Assembly: GCA_964544695.1 (NCBI GenBank)
Contig: CAZJDB010000081.1
Location: 7,576 to 71,575 of the forward strand
Direction of reading: 5' to 3'
From: Dinghuibacter sp964544695
GTDB taxonomy: Bacteria; Bacteroidota; Bacteroidia; Chitinophagales; Chitinophagaceae
DNA length: 64,000 nt
The notes below the pieces were generated by a model that saw nothing but the letters and a program-made list of their open reading frames with translations, was not told the DNA's origin and ran no database searches. Positions 43,210 to 52,320 of this stretch are shown here, in pieces (the stretch's first letter is position 1; the number at the start of each line of letters is the position of its first letter). The translations under genes were made by a program, and so were the position numbers.

Positions 43210-44586
43210 ATGCAAGCCTGGAAAGACTATCAGGACAAAAATAAGGATCGTTTCCTGGAGGAGCTGATCGCTCTCCTGCGTATCCCAAGTGTGAGCGCCC
43301 GCAGCGAGCATAAGCAGGACATGCTGCTTTGCGCGGAGGCCTTCAAGACTGCTTTGGAAGAAGCCGGTGCCGGGAAGGCGGTGGTCTACCCCACGGCAGG
43401 CCATCCCATTGTGTATGGAGAAAAAATTGCGGTCCCAGGCGGACCTACCGTCCTGGTTTACGGACACTATGACGTTCAACCTCCGGATCCCCTTGAATTG
43501 TGGCACAGCGGTCCCTTCGATCCTGTCATAAAAGACGGGCGCCTTTACGCCCGGGGAAGCGCTGACGATAAAGGTCAGGTGTATATGCACGTGAAGGCTT
43601 TCGAGATGTTGATGCGCACAAATACGCTGCCGTGCAATATCAAGTTCATTATCGAGGGTGAGGAAGAAGTGGGTTCGCCCAACCTCGGGAAGTTTTTGGA
43701 AAGCCATACCGACCTGCTAGCCTGCGACGTCGTATTGATCAGCGATACCTCCATGCTCAGTTTGGATACCCCGTCTCTTGACGTGGGCCTAAGGGGTCTC
43801 TCCTATATCGAGGTGGCCGTGACCGGACCAAATCGCGATTTACACAGCGGCGTCTATGGGGGCGCGGTAGGCAATCCCATCACTACGCTTGCGACAATGA
43901 TTGCATCTCTGCACGACGACCGGGGTCGGATTACGATCCCGGGGTTCTACGATGACGTGGCCGAGGTCCCGAAAACCGAAAGGGCCCAACTAGCCAGAGC
44001 GCCCTTCGATGAAAAGGCTTATGAGCAGGACCTTGGCGTGAAAGCCCTTTGGGGAGAGGCAGGATATTCCACCAACGAACGAACGGGCATCCGCCCCACC
44101 CTCGAATTGAACGGTATCTGGGGGGGCTACACCGGAGAAGGCGCAAAGACAGTCCTCCCTTCTAAAGCCTTCGCAAAGATTTCCTGCCGATTGGTCCCCA
44201 ATCAGCATAGCGCGGATATAACCCGCTTGCTCCTGGATCACCTGCAAAAAATAGCTCCCCCCTATGTCACCGTTGAAGCCCACGAACATCATGGCGGCGA
44301 TCCCTATGTCACCCCCGTGGATTCCATTCCCTTCAAAGCAGCCAACAAGGCAATGGAAGCGACCTTCGGTAAAATGCCCATACCCCTCAGGGGAGGAGGA
44401 AGCATCCCCATCACGGCATTGTTCGAGAAGCACCTGGGCGTAAAAATCATCCTTCTTGGATTTGGGTTGGACAGCGACAATCTTCATTCCCCGAACGAAA
44501 AATTCGACCTCGCCAATTTCTACAAGGGGATCGAGACCATCCCTTATTTTCATAAGTTCTTTGCTGAAATGCATGGAAAAGGATAA
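43210..44586 (+). CDS. M20 family dipeptidase
   Basis: 458 residues. Zinc ligands and catalytic residues: His86 and Asp88 (GHYDVQPP), Asp119/120 (GSADDKG), Glu151-153 (EGEEEVGS), Asp in VLISDTSM and a C-terminal His in NLHSPNEKF. The lid domain is inserted in the middle (about 195-355). It hydrolyses dipeptides in the cytosol (no signal peptide). Six bases after the exporter. Confidence 0.92.
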   Translation: MQAWKDYQDKNKDRFLEELIALLRIPSVSARSEHKQDMLLCAEAFKTALEEAGAGKAVVYPTAGHPIVYGEKIAVPGGPTVLVYGHYDVQPPDPLELWHSGPFDPVIKDGRLYARGSADDKGQVYMHVKAFEMLMRTNTLPCNIKFIIEGEEEVGSPNLGKFLESHTDLLACDVVLISDTSMLSLDTPSLDVGLRGLSYIEVAVTGPNRDLHSGVYGGAVGNPITTLATMIASLHDDRGRITIPGFYDDVAEVPKTERAQLARAPFDEKAYEQDLGVKALWGEAGYSTNERTGIRPTLELNGIWGGYTGEGAKTVLPSKAFAKISCRLVPNQHSADITRLLLDHLQKIAPPYVTVEAHEHHGGDPYVTPVDSIPFKAANKAMEATFGKMPIPLRGGGSIPITALFEKHLGVKIILLGFGLDSDNLHSPNEKFDLANFYKGIETIPYFHKFFAEMHGKG

Positions 44587-44965
44587 GCTGAGGATTGACA
44601 AGTACCTGTGGGCCATCCGGCTTTTCAAGACAAGGACGCTTGCAACATTCGCCATCGATGACGGTCGGGTGAAGCTGCAGGGCGCGTCCGTCAAAGCCTC
44701 GCGTGCCGTGGTTGTCGGCGACGAATATGAGATCAGGACCGATGGGCGCAAATGGGTCATTCGCGTAACCGGTTTGCTGGCCCAAAGGAAGCAACACGCC
44801 GAGGCTATTCAATATTACGAAGACCTTACCCCCGCCGAAGAACTTGAAAGGCTGAAAGCCTTTCAACCTACTTCATTCCATACCGGCAAGCGTCTAAGTA
44901 AGCAAGGCCGCCCCACTAAAAAACAACGCCGGGACATAGAAGGATTCATGGAAGGGGAGCCGTAA
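44573..44965 (+). CDS. S4-domain RNA-binding protein (Hsp15/HslR-like)
   Basis: 130 residues from MEKDKLRIDKYLWAIRLFKTRTLATFAIDDGRVKLQGASVK, a classic S4 domain, followed by a basic tail (KRLSKQGRPTKKQRRDIEGF). Hsp15 binds stalled 50S subunits carrying peptidyl-tRNA. Starts 14 bases inside the end of the dipeptidase gene. Confidence 0.9.
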   Translation: MEKDKLRIDKYLWAIRLFKTRTLATFAIDDGRVKLQGASVKASRAVVVGDEYEIRTDGRKWVIRVTGLLAQRKQHAEAIQYYEDLTPAEELERLKAFQPTSFHTGKRLSKQGRPTKKQRRDIEGFMEGEP

Positions 44966-44975
44966 CTTTACACAG

Positions 44976-45656
44976 ATGCGCATCGATATCCTCTCGGTAC
45001 TTCCCGAGCTCCTGGAAAGTCCCCTCAACCACTCCATTATGAAGAGGGCACGCGAAAAAGGCCTCCTTGAAGTACATACCCATGCCCTGCGCCAGTGGGC
45101 GGTCAATAAATACGGACAGGTTGACGACTATCAATTCGGAGGTGGAGCGGGAATGGTAATGATGCCGGAGCCCCTGGTGGCTGCCATAGAGAGTCTTGCG
45201 GAACAGCGCGTTTACGATGAAATTATTTATCTGACCCCGGACGGGGAACGGTTAACCCAGCACCTCGTCAACCAATTGTCTCTGAAACAAAACCTGGTCA
45301 TGATCTGTGGACACTACAAGGGCATCGACGAACGTGTCCGGGAGCACTTCGTGACCCGCGAAATCTCTATAGGGGATTATGTGCTAAGCGGTGGAGAACT
45401 GGCCGCCGCGGTGCTGACAGACGCCATTGGCCGTCTTTTGCCGGGTGTGCTGGGGGATGAAACTTCGGCCCTCTTCGATTCCTTTCAGGATGACCTCCTT
45501 GCCCCACCGGTCTATACCCGCCCGGCGGACTTCAGGGGCTGGAAAGTCCCTGAAGTCCTGCTCGGCGGGGATCCGAAAAAAGTGGAAGAGTGGAGGCACG
45601 AACGCTCCCTGGAAAGGACCAGGGAGCGAAGGCCCGATATGCTCCGCGAAGACTAG
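44976..45656 (+). CDS. trmD: tRNA (guanine-37 N1) methyltransferase
   Basis: 226 residues. SPOUT knot with VDDYQFGGGAGMVMMPEPL, YLTPDGERLTQ, ICGHYKGIDERV and SIGDYVLSGGELAA. It prevents frameshifting at proline codons. In many bacteria it follows rpsP-rimM; here those lie 9 kb away on the other strand. Confidence 0.97.
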   Translation: MRIDILSVLPELLESPLNHSIMKRAREKGLLEVHTHALRQWAVNKYGQVDDYQFGGGAGMVMMPEPLVAAIESLAEQRVYDEIIYLTPDGERLTQHLVNQLSLKQNLVMICGHYKGIDERVREHFVTREISIGDYVLSGGELAAAVLTDAIGRLLPGVLGDETSALFDSFQDDLLAPPVYTRPADFRGWKVPEVLLGGDPKKVEEWRHERSLERTRERRPDMLRED

Positions 45657-46375
45657 GGCTTGGCGAAAAGCTTCGGATCGATCGTCTGGTTAGGGACGAC
45701 CTTAGTAATCAAAATCTTTATATCCCCGGCCTGTGGGTTGTTGAGCGTGGTGGTATATGCAAACACATATCCTTCCGGACTCTTTTTGTAGTCGGAAAAG
45801 AAAAAGTCGCTCGTCACATTCTGACCGTTTGCCGTAACCGTAGCTGAAAACTTGCTTACATAGTAAGTAGTTGGGTCAATGTAGTAGACCTGATCACCTT
45901 CTCCCGTCTTGGACAATTTGACCTTATAGCAGTTCGCACCGTTTACCGTGTCCTTCCCAATCAGGGTGGCGGTATACCCGTTGGCTGCATAATTCAGAAA
46001 GGAGCCCCTAAGGTCGATACGACCAGCGGATTGCTTCACCTGGTCCGAAGACATGGGTTGAGGATCGTTGTTTCCTGTCATGGGATTTACCATCCACCCC
46101 GTATCCTTGGTGATCACGGTAATGATGGTCGAACCCATGGCATCTACTTCATTACGCATGCCCTTGCCATTCAGGACCCATGTCTTGCTGGTGAGGTCAT
46201 TTCCCATTACGCTCACCGTATTTTCCTCGTAAACCGACAAAAGGGAAGACAATTTGTCCTTGCCTCCCATGGCCTCGATGTTCTTGTTGATGATGTCGTT
46301 CACGTCTTGCGCGAAAACGCTTGTGCCGAGGATGCTGAGAGCGGCCGCAAGGATGATCCGTTTATTCAATTGCAT
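45653..46375 (-). CDS. LolA/outer-membrane lipoprotein-sorting-like periplasmic protein, copy 2
   Basis: 240 residues with signal peptide (MQLNKRIILAAALSILGTSVFAQ). After it, DVNDIINKNIEAMGGKDKLSSLLSVYEENTVSVMGNDLTSK and later VNGANCYKVKLSKTGEGDQVYYIDPTTYYVSKF are typical of Bacteroidetes proteins with a LolA/LolB-like half-barrel. It lies 2 bases after a paralogue; the two align end to end. Probably binds a lipid or lipidated partner; real role unknown. Confidence 0.82.
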   Translation of the reverse strand: MQLNKRIILAAALSILGTSVFAQDVNDIINKNIEAMGGKDKLSSLLSVYEENTVSVMGNDLTSKTWVLNGKGMRNEVDAMGSTIITVITKDTGWMVNPMTGNNDPQPMSSDQVKQSAGRIDLRGSFLNYAANGYTATLIGKDTVNGANCYKVKLSKTGEGDQVYYIDPTTYYVSKFSATVTANGQNVTSDFFFSDYKKSPEGYVFAYTTTLNNPQAGDIKILITKVVPNQTIDPKLFAKP

Positions 46376-46377
46376 AT

Positions 46378-47097
46378 TTAGGGGTTTTGAAACAATTTAG
46401 CGTCGATGGGTTGGTTAACCACGATTTTGTTGATGGTCGTCACCAACTCTCCCTGAGGAAGCTCCAGGGTGAATCCGGTGGGGAACACGTATCCTTCGGG
46501 CGTCTTATTGTATCCGTTGAATACGATGTCTTGCATCGTAGCGCTCCCATTCATGGTCACTTCGGTAGTAGCCTTGTCGATGTAGTAGGTGGTGGCGTCG
46601 ATATAATAGGTGGCGTCGGGTTCTCCCGACTTGGTGAGCTTGATTTTGTATGTATTCTTGCCGTTTACGGTATCCTTACCCACCAGCGTGGCCGTATAAC
46701 CCTGGTCCTTGTAATTAATGAAGGGTCCGGCGAGTTGCATCCTCTTTACAAACCCCTTCATTGCATCGTCGGGGATCGGCTGGGGGTCGCTACTTCCGGC
46801 CATGGGGTTGATCATGACCCCCTTGTCCTTGGTGGCGGCATAGACCATTTTGGATCCACTCATATCCATTTCCATCCGGTAGCCCGTTTGGTTGGCGATC
46901 CAAACCTTAGCCGGCAGATCATTGCCCATGATCGAATTGTTGGTTTCTTCATATACGGACGTCAGGGTGGCAATTTTATCCTTTCCCCCCATCGCATCGA
47001 TGTGCTTGGAGATGATGTCGTCTGCGCTCTGTGAAAAGGCCCGGCCTCCGAGAAGGCTAACGGTCATTGTAACGGCGATCCATTTGGTCAGCTGCAT
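46378..47097 (-). CDS. LolA/outer-membrane lipoprotein-sorting-like periplasmic protein, copy 1
   Basis: 239 residues, signal peptide MQLTKWIAVTMTVSLLGGRAFSQ. Same plan as copy 2: DDIISKHIDAMGGKDKIATLTSVYEETNNSIMGNDLPAK, then VNGKNTYKIKLTKSGEPDATYYIDATTYYIDK. First gene of a two-gene tandem duplicate. The 94-base gap to ade (47098-47191) holds a minus-strand TAATATTG resembling a -7 box. Confidence 0.82.
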   Translation of the reverse strand: MQLTKWIAVTMTVSLLGGRAFSQSADDIISKHIDAMGGKDKIATLTSVYEETNNSIMGNDLPAKVWIANQTGYRMEMDMSGSKMVYAATKDKGVMINPMAGSSDPQPIPDDAMKGFVKRMQLAGPFINYKDQGYTATLVGKDTVNGKNTYKIKLTKSGEPDATYYIDATTYYIDKATTEVTMNGSATMQDIVFNGYNKTPEGYVFPTGFTLELPQGELVTTINKIVVNQPIDAKLFQNP

Positions 47098-47191
47098 AGC
47101 TATTTAGTTAATTGCCTACAATATTATAAAACATTCTCCCAATTAGTAGACCGGTTAACGGAAATATTACACTGGATGCGACGAAAGCGCT

Positions 47192-48901
47192 ATGTACTGC
47201 GACGAATCGGCGATGCTACCTTATCTTCACCCCATGAACGGAGAACGCATCATTACGGGCCGGGTGGTGGATATACCCCGGAAAACCATATCCCGCGCGG
47301 CCCTTACGTTGTCCGGTGGCATCATTATACGGATATCGCCCCTGCCGGACGAGGCTCCCGGTTGGGAGCCCTATATTTGTCCCGGCTTTATCGATGCCCA
47401 TGTGCACATAGAAAGCTCCATGCTGGTGCCCTCCGAATTTGCCCGCCTGGCGGTGGTTCACGGCACCGTGGCAACCGTCAGCGACCCCCATGAGATTGCC
47501 AACGTCTGCGGGATGGAGGGCGTCCGATATATGATCCGCAATGGGCGGCAGGTTCCCTTTCATTTTTATTTCGGCGCGCCGAGTTGCGTTCCGGCCACGA
47601 CATTCGAAACCGCGGGAGCGGCTTTGCCTCCCGGAGAAGTGCAGACGCTCCTGGAACAGGGAGATATCCATTACCTGAGTGAAATGATGAACTACCCCGG
47701 GGTGCTCTCGGGGGACCCGGAGGTCATGGCCAAAATCGAAACAGCCCATCGCCTGGGCAAGCCTGTAGACGGCCACGCGCCCGGCCTTCGCGGCGAACAT
47801 GCCAGGGCATATATCGCCGCAGGCATCTCCACCGACCACGAATGTTTCACCCTCGAAGAGGCGGCTGAAAAGCTATCCTATGGCATGCACATCATCATCC
47901 GGGAGGGCAGCGCCGCAAAAAATTTCGATGCGTTGATCGATCTGCTCAGGGACCATCCGGACAAGATCATGTTTTGTAGCGACGACAAACACCCCGACAG
48001 CCTTGTGGAGGGGCATATCAATGTATTGTGCGCCAGGGCGGTATCCGTTGGAATTCCCCTTTTCAATATTTTACAGGCAGCTTGTCTCAATCCTATCCGG
48101 CATTACGCCTTGGGAGTGGGACAGCTCAGGGAGGGGGACCCCGGCGACTTTGTCCTCCTCCATGACCTGGAACACTTCCAGGTACACCAAACTTTTATCC
48201 GCGGGCAGGTTGTCGCCGAAAGGGGTCAAACCTTAATCGCTTCGGTCCCCGTGGAGGAAATCAATCACTTCAGGACACGGACCCTTCACCCGGAAGATTT
48301 CCGTTACCCCCTGCAAAAATGGGGGGATGGGGATCTCGAAAATTTCGAACAAGTCCGGGTCATTGAAGCCTACGATGGGCAATTGCTTACAGGGGCGGGG
48401 CTGGTTCCCCTGAGCGACCTGCGCATACACGAGGGCTCCCTCGATGGAAATCCTGAAAAAGACATCCTGAAAATGGTCGTCGTTAACCGGTACAAGGAAG
48501 ACGCGCCCATGGCACGGGCCTTCGTTCGGAATTTTGGCCTCCGGAAGGGCGCCATCGCATCTTCCGTGGCACACGATAGCCACAACATCATCGCGGTCGG
48601 AACCAGCGATAAGCTCCTCCACAGGGCGGTTCAAGCTATCCTGGATAATAGGGGGGGTGTCAGTTGCGCTACCCCGGAGGAGACCTTTTTCCTTCCTTTA
48701 CCCGTAGGGGGCCTTATGAGCAATGGAGAAGGTTATGACGTCGCCCGGGCCTATACCCGAATTGACCGGATGGCCAAAGCATCCGGGAGCCGGCTTTCAG
48801 CCCCTTTTATGACCCTGTCCTTCATGGCACTCCTTGTCATCCCCCACCTGAAGCTGAGCGACCGGGGTCTATTTGATGGTGACAAATTCAAGCTCATATG
48901 A
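47192..48901 (+). CDS. ade: Adenine deaminase
   Basis: 569 residues. PGFIDAHVHIESSML is the metal-binding amidohydrolase motif, with HAPGLRGEHARAYIAAGISTDHE and CSDDKHPDSLVEGH as further ligands and a C-terminal Ade-specific domain (SVAHDSHNIIAVG). Converts adenine to hypoxanthine and ammonia for purine salvage. ATGs at 47213 and 47234 (MNGERIITGRVVDI) are alternative starts; the last is closest to the usual family length. Confidence 0.94.
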   Translation: MYCDESAMLPYLHPMNGERIITGRVVDIPRKTISRAALTLSGGIIIRISPLPDEAPGWEPYICPGFIDAHVHIESSMLVPSEFARLAVVHGTVATVSDPHEIANVCGMEGVRYMIRNGRQVPFHFYFGAPSCVPATTFETAGAALPPGEVQTLLEQGDIHYLSEMMNYPGVLSGDPEVMAKIETAHRLGKPVDGHAPGLRGEHARAYIAAGISTDHECFTLEEAAEKLSYGMHIIIREGSAAKNFDALIDLLRDHPDKIMFCSDDKHPDSLVEGHINVLCARAVSVGIPLFNILQAACLNPIRHYALGVGQLREGDPGDFVLLHDLEHFQVHQTFIRGQVVAERGQTLIASVPVEEINHFRTRTLHPEDFRYPLQKWGDGDLENFEQVRVIEAYDGQLLTGAGLVPLSDLRIHEGSLDGNPEKDILKMVVVNRYKEDAPMARAFVRNFGLRKGAIASSVAHDSHNIIAVGTSDKLLHRAVQAILDNRGGVSCATPEETFFLPLPVGGLMSNGEGYDVARAYTRIDRMAKASGSRLSAPFMTLSFMALLVIPHLKLSDRGLFDGDKFKLI

Positions 48902-49455
48902 CTAAGACCCGCTGCCCCTGGTCCGAAAAGGATGACTTGTACAGGGCATATCACGACCTGGAATGGGGAACTCCCCTCCACGATGACCGGAAACTTTTCG
49001 AGCTGCTGAATCTGGAAGGTGCCCAGGCCGGCCTCAGTTGGCATACCGTCCTGCAAAAAAGGGAAAATTACCGAAAGGCCTTCGACGATTGGGATCCCGT
49101 AAAGATCGCCCGTTACCGGCAGTCGCGCCAGGAAAAACTACTCGCCGATCCGGGCATCATCCGCAACCGGCTCAAGGTAGGGGCCGTCATTTCCAATGCA
49201 AAAGCTTTCCTGGCCATTCAAAAGGAATTCGGCAGTTTCGATGCTTATATCTGGCAGTTCGTGGGGCACAAGCCCATCGTCAACTATCCGAAAACAATGG
49301 CCGACGTGGCAGCAAAAACACCCGAGTCCGATGCGATGAGCAAAGACCTGAAAAAAAGGGGATTCAAGTTCGTCGGCAGTACCATTTGTTACTCCTTCAT
49401 GCAGGCTACGGGTATGGTCGACGATCACCTGGTTTCCTGCTGGCGGAAGCACTAA
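48898..49455 (+). CDS. tag: DNA-3-methyladenine glycosylase I
   Basis: 185 residues. RCPWSEKDDLYRAYHDLEWGTPLHDDRKLFELLNLEGAQAGLSW is the N-terminal signature; the zinc-binding Cys/His and the helix-hairpin-helix core follow. It excises 3-methyladenine from alkylated DNA. Overlaps ade by 4 bases and shares a CTAA stop with oxyR. Confidence 0.95.
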   Translation: MTKTRCPWSEKDDLYRAYHDLEWGTPLHDDRKLFELLNLEGAQAGLSWHTVLQKRENYRKAFDDWDPVKIARYRQSRQEKLLADPGIIRNRLKVGAVISNAKAFLAIQKEFGSFDAYIWQFVGHKPIVNYPKTMADVAAKTPESDAMSKDLKKRGFKFVGSTICYSFMQATGMVDDHLVSCWRKH

Positions 49456-50390
49456 CCGATCTGCACCACCTCCCTTTGTCGGGACTCCTTCATCCCAGGA
49501 GGTATATGCCGGAGGATCTCCTCGCGCAAGGCATCCACCAATTTTCGCCGTACGTAGTGCCTATGGATCACCAGGCTTACTTCCCTCACGGGGGCCGGAT
49601 CCTTGAAATAGCGCACCTGCCTCAGTTGCCACGCGCTCAGGTCCTTTATGGCCAGCTCGGGGAGGATCGTTACCCCCGCATTGGCTTCTACCATTTTGAC
49701 CAGGGTTTCAATGCTCCCCGCTTCATAATGGAAATTGGTGTGATTCGTTGCTTGCTTGCGCAATTCGCATAGGTTCAGGATTTGGGAACGCATGCAGTGT
49801 CCTTCTTCCATCAACCACAAGTGCTTTACGTCGATGTCTTCGGCCAAGACATATTTTTTTTCGGACAAAGGTTCCTCTTTTGCAGTGTACACCACGAATT
49901 CCTCATAAAACAAAGGCATTTCCGTGAGTTGCCGATCCCCCAATGGGGTAACCATGACGCCCACATCCAGCACCCCGCTTTTCAAATTTTCTACGATGGT
50001 TTCGGTCCTCAATTCGGTGATGACCAAACGAACCAAAGGATATTTTTTCAGGAAGGATTTAATGAACATGGGCAGGAGGTAAGGCGCGAGCGTAGGAATG
50101 ATGCCCACCTTCAGTTCCCCCGACACCGTGCCCTGCCTTTCCCTTACCAATTCGCGCAGAAAGGCCGCTTCTTTCAGGATAACCCGGGCCTGTTCTACGA
50201 TGGGCTTACCTACCTCAGTGGTAACGACGGGCTGTTTACTTCGGTCGAAAATTTTAGCGCCCAGTTCTTCCTCCAGCTTTTGAATCATCATGCTCAGCGT
50301 GGGCTGGGTGACAAAACACTTCTCTGCCGCGGTGGCAAAGCGCCTGTAGGTATCTACGGCCACGATATATTCCAATTGCTGAAAGTTCAT
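49452..50390 (-). CDS. oxyR: LysR-type peroxide sensor OxyR
   Basis: 312 residues. N-terminal HTH (FATAAEKCFVTQPTLSMMIQKLEEELG, about 18-44) and a substrate-binding domain in which EEGHCMRSQILNLC places Cys199 and Cys208 at the same numbers as the redox pair of E. coli OxyR. It should activate catalase/peroxiredoxin genes on oxidation. Follows anmK by 10 bases. Confidence 0.93.
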   Translation of the reverse strand: MNFQQLEYIVAVDTYRRFATAAEKCFVTQPTLSMMIQKLEEELGAKIFDRSKQPVVTTEVGKPIVEQARVILKEAAFLRELVRERQGTVSGELKVGIIPTLAPYLLPMFIKSFLKKYPLVRLVITELRTETIVENLKSGVLDVGVMVTPLGDRQLTEMPLFYEEFVVYTAKEEPLSEKKYVLAEDIDVKHLWLMEEGHCMRSQILNLCELRKQATNHTNFHYEAGSIETLVKMVEANAGVTILPELAIKDLSAWQLRQVRYFKDPAPVREVSLVIHRHYVRRKLVDALREEILRHIPPGMKESRQREVVQIG

Positions 50391-50400
50391 ACTTTAATTT

Positions 50401-51471
50401 TTAGGCGTCCTGACCAGTCCACAATGCTCCTCCAATACTATCGCGGCTCGCTCCGGTAACCGAAGCGAGCACATTTACCTCCTGTCTCCATCGCAATACT
50501 CCGAATAAAGCTACCACCAGCGCTTCCTTGAAGTTAACCAGGTCCGGGTCAGGGACCATAACCTGGATACCCAAGGGCTCCACATGCGCTGCGATTCGGG
50601 CCACCAGGTAGCGATTATGAGCGCCGCCGCCCGTTACCAGCATCTCCCCGGGAGCGCCGCCCTGAAGCGCCGCCGCTACCTGAAGGGCGATGTGCTCGGT
50701 ATAGGTTCTGAGCCCGTCTTCGGGGCTGCAACCGCTGTCCCGGATGATACCGTAAACGATCTCTGTCCCAAAGGCATTGTCCAGGGATTTGGGGGGAGGC
50801 AGGCGGTAATAATCCAGGCCGTTCAAAGCCGCGAGTAGATCGGGGAGCAGACGCCCGGCCGAGGCCCAGGCCCCGCCGGGGTCGAAGGAAGCGCCCTTGC
50901 GTGAGGCCAGGAGGTTCAATACCCGGTTGGCCGGACAGACATCAAAAGCGATGCGGTCCCCGGTCGAGACATTGGCGATGCCCCCCAGATTCAGGAAATA
51001 CGCGTAAGTGGGAAATAGCCATTTTTCTCCAATGGGTACAATGGGTGCACCCTGGCCCCCAAGGGCCATATCGAGAGTCCTGAGATCGGTCACCACGGGA
51101 AGTCCCGTGATAGCCGCAATCGGGGCGCCGTCCCCCAGTTGGGCGGTCATACCCATGGATGGGAGATGGAATACCGTGTGCCCATGGGAAGCGACGAGCT
51201 GCACCTGGAAATCCAGGTTCCTGGTTTGAATAAATTGGTTCACCCTTTCCCCGAGATAACATCCGAAGTTATGATGAAGCACCAGGTAATCCCTCGCATT
51301 CAGTGCGGAAGCCCCTTCCAGGAGGCCCCTCCATTCCACGGAATAGGGTAACGTTTCGGCTTCAACCAGGGTATATCCCCATTTGCCAGCGCCCGAATGA
51401 AGGTGAACATATGCCAAATCCAATCCGTCCAGTGAACTTCCGCTCATGAGGCCCAGAACCCGGTATATCAT
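50401..51471 (-). CDS. anmK: Anhydro-N-acetylmuramic acid kinase
   Basis: 356 residues. VLGLMSGSSLDGLDLAYV, SHGHTVFHLP, LNLGGIANVS and the late LVTGGGAHNRYL are the ASKHA-fold motifs of AnmK. It recycles cell wall 1,6-anhydro-MurNAc into MurNAc-6-phosphate. Divergent from upp over a 47-base gap and upstream of oxyR. Confidence 0.94.
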   Translation of the reverse strand: MIYRVLGLMSGSSLDGLDLAYVHLHSGAGKWGYTLVEAETLPYSVEWRGLLEGASALNARDYLVLHHNFGCYLGERVNQFIQTRNLDFQVQLVASHGHTVFHLPSMGMTAQLGDGAPIAAITGLPVVTDLRTLDMALGGQGAPIVPIGEKWLFPTYAYFLNLGGIANVSTGDRIAFDVCPANRVLNLLASRKGASFDPGGAWASAGRLLPDLLAALNGLDYYRLPPPKSLDNAFGTEIVYGIIRDSGCSPEDGLRTYTEHIALQVAAALQGGAPGEMLVTGGGAHNRYLVARIAAHVEPLGIQVMVPDPDLVNFKEALVVALFGVLRWRQEVNVLASVTGASRDSIGGALWTGQDA

Positions 51472-51481
51472 ACAAAAAGTA

Positions 51482-51489
51482 TAGATTTG
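51482..51489 (+). promoter_or_regulatory. -7 box of upp
   Basis: TAGATTTG, full match to TAnnTTTG, 29 bases before the upp ATG; no -33 TTTG at the right distance. Confidence 0.45.
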
Positions 51490-51518
51490 TCCAAAGCTGC
51501 AATTTAGAATATTCGGGT

Positions 51519-52172
51519 ATGGCAGTAGTCAATCTCAGCGAAAAACATTCCCTCGTAAGCAACTGGATCGCCGAAATCCGGGATTTGGAAAAGCAAACGG
51601 ACCGTATGCGGTTTAGGCGCAACCTGGAAAGGATCGGGGAGGTATTTGCCTACGAGATCAGCCGGCACCTTCCTTGGGATGAGGTGGAAGTGGCTACACC
51701 CATGGGAACGGCAAACGCGAAAGTGCTCCATGAGCAACCGGTATTAGCCACGATCCTGAGAGCCGGGTTGCCTTTGCACCAGGGCCTCCTCAATTTCTTC
51801 GATCGCGCGGACAACGCGTTCATTTCGGCTTACCGGAAACACGATCGTGACGGTTCATTCGAAATCAGCCTGGAATATGTCAGCTCTCCATCCCTGGAGG
51901 GCCGGGTCCTCATCGTTTCCGATCCTATGCTGGCTACCGGGGCCTCGCTCGTAAAAACCCTGCAATTCCTGAATGAGGAAGGGCACCCTTCAGAAATCCA
52001 CCTCGTAACGGCCATTGCCTGTACCGTAGGGATAGAATACGTACTACGGAGTCACCCGGGGGTGCATATCTGGTGCGGGGACATAGATGACGAATTGACA
52101 GCAAAGGGCTATATCGTCCCGGGACTGGGGGACGCCGGGGACCTCTCCTATGGCGTAAAAGTCCAAATGTAA
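51519..52172 (+). CDS. upp: Uracil phosphoribosyltransferase
   Basis: 217 residues. PRPP loop VSDPMLATGASLVKTL and RAGLPLHQGLLNFFD, with the uracil-binding YIVPGLGDAGDLSYG at the C-terminus. Converts uracil and PRPP to UMP. After it, 52173-52320 has a T-rich stretch but no clear terminator hairpin. Confidence 0.95.
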   Translation: MAVVNLSEKHSLVSNWIAEIRDLEKQTDRMRFRRNLERIGEVFAYEISRHLPWDEVEVATPMGTANAKVLHEQPVLATILRAGLPLHQGLLNFFDRADNAFISAYRKHDRDGSFEISLEYVSSPSLEGRVLIVSDPMLATGASLVKTLQFLNEEGHPSEIHLVTAIACTVGIEYVLRSHPGVHIWCGDIDDELTAKGYIVPGLGDAGDLSYGVKVQM

Positions 52173-52320
52173 GGCGCCCCAAACCCGCATCAAATAAGCC
52201 CCGGTTTTATTTTTTTTGAGTATATTAGTATCCCCGAATCCGGCGTTTAATATTATCCACCCTTTGAAAACAAAAAGGATCACTGAGGGGCCCCGTGGGT
52301 TCCTATGAAAATCTTGACTG

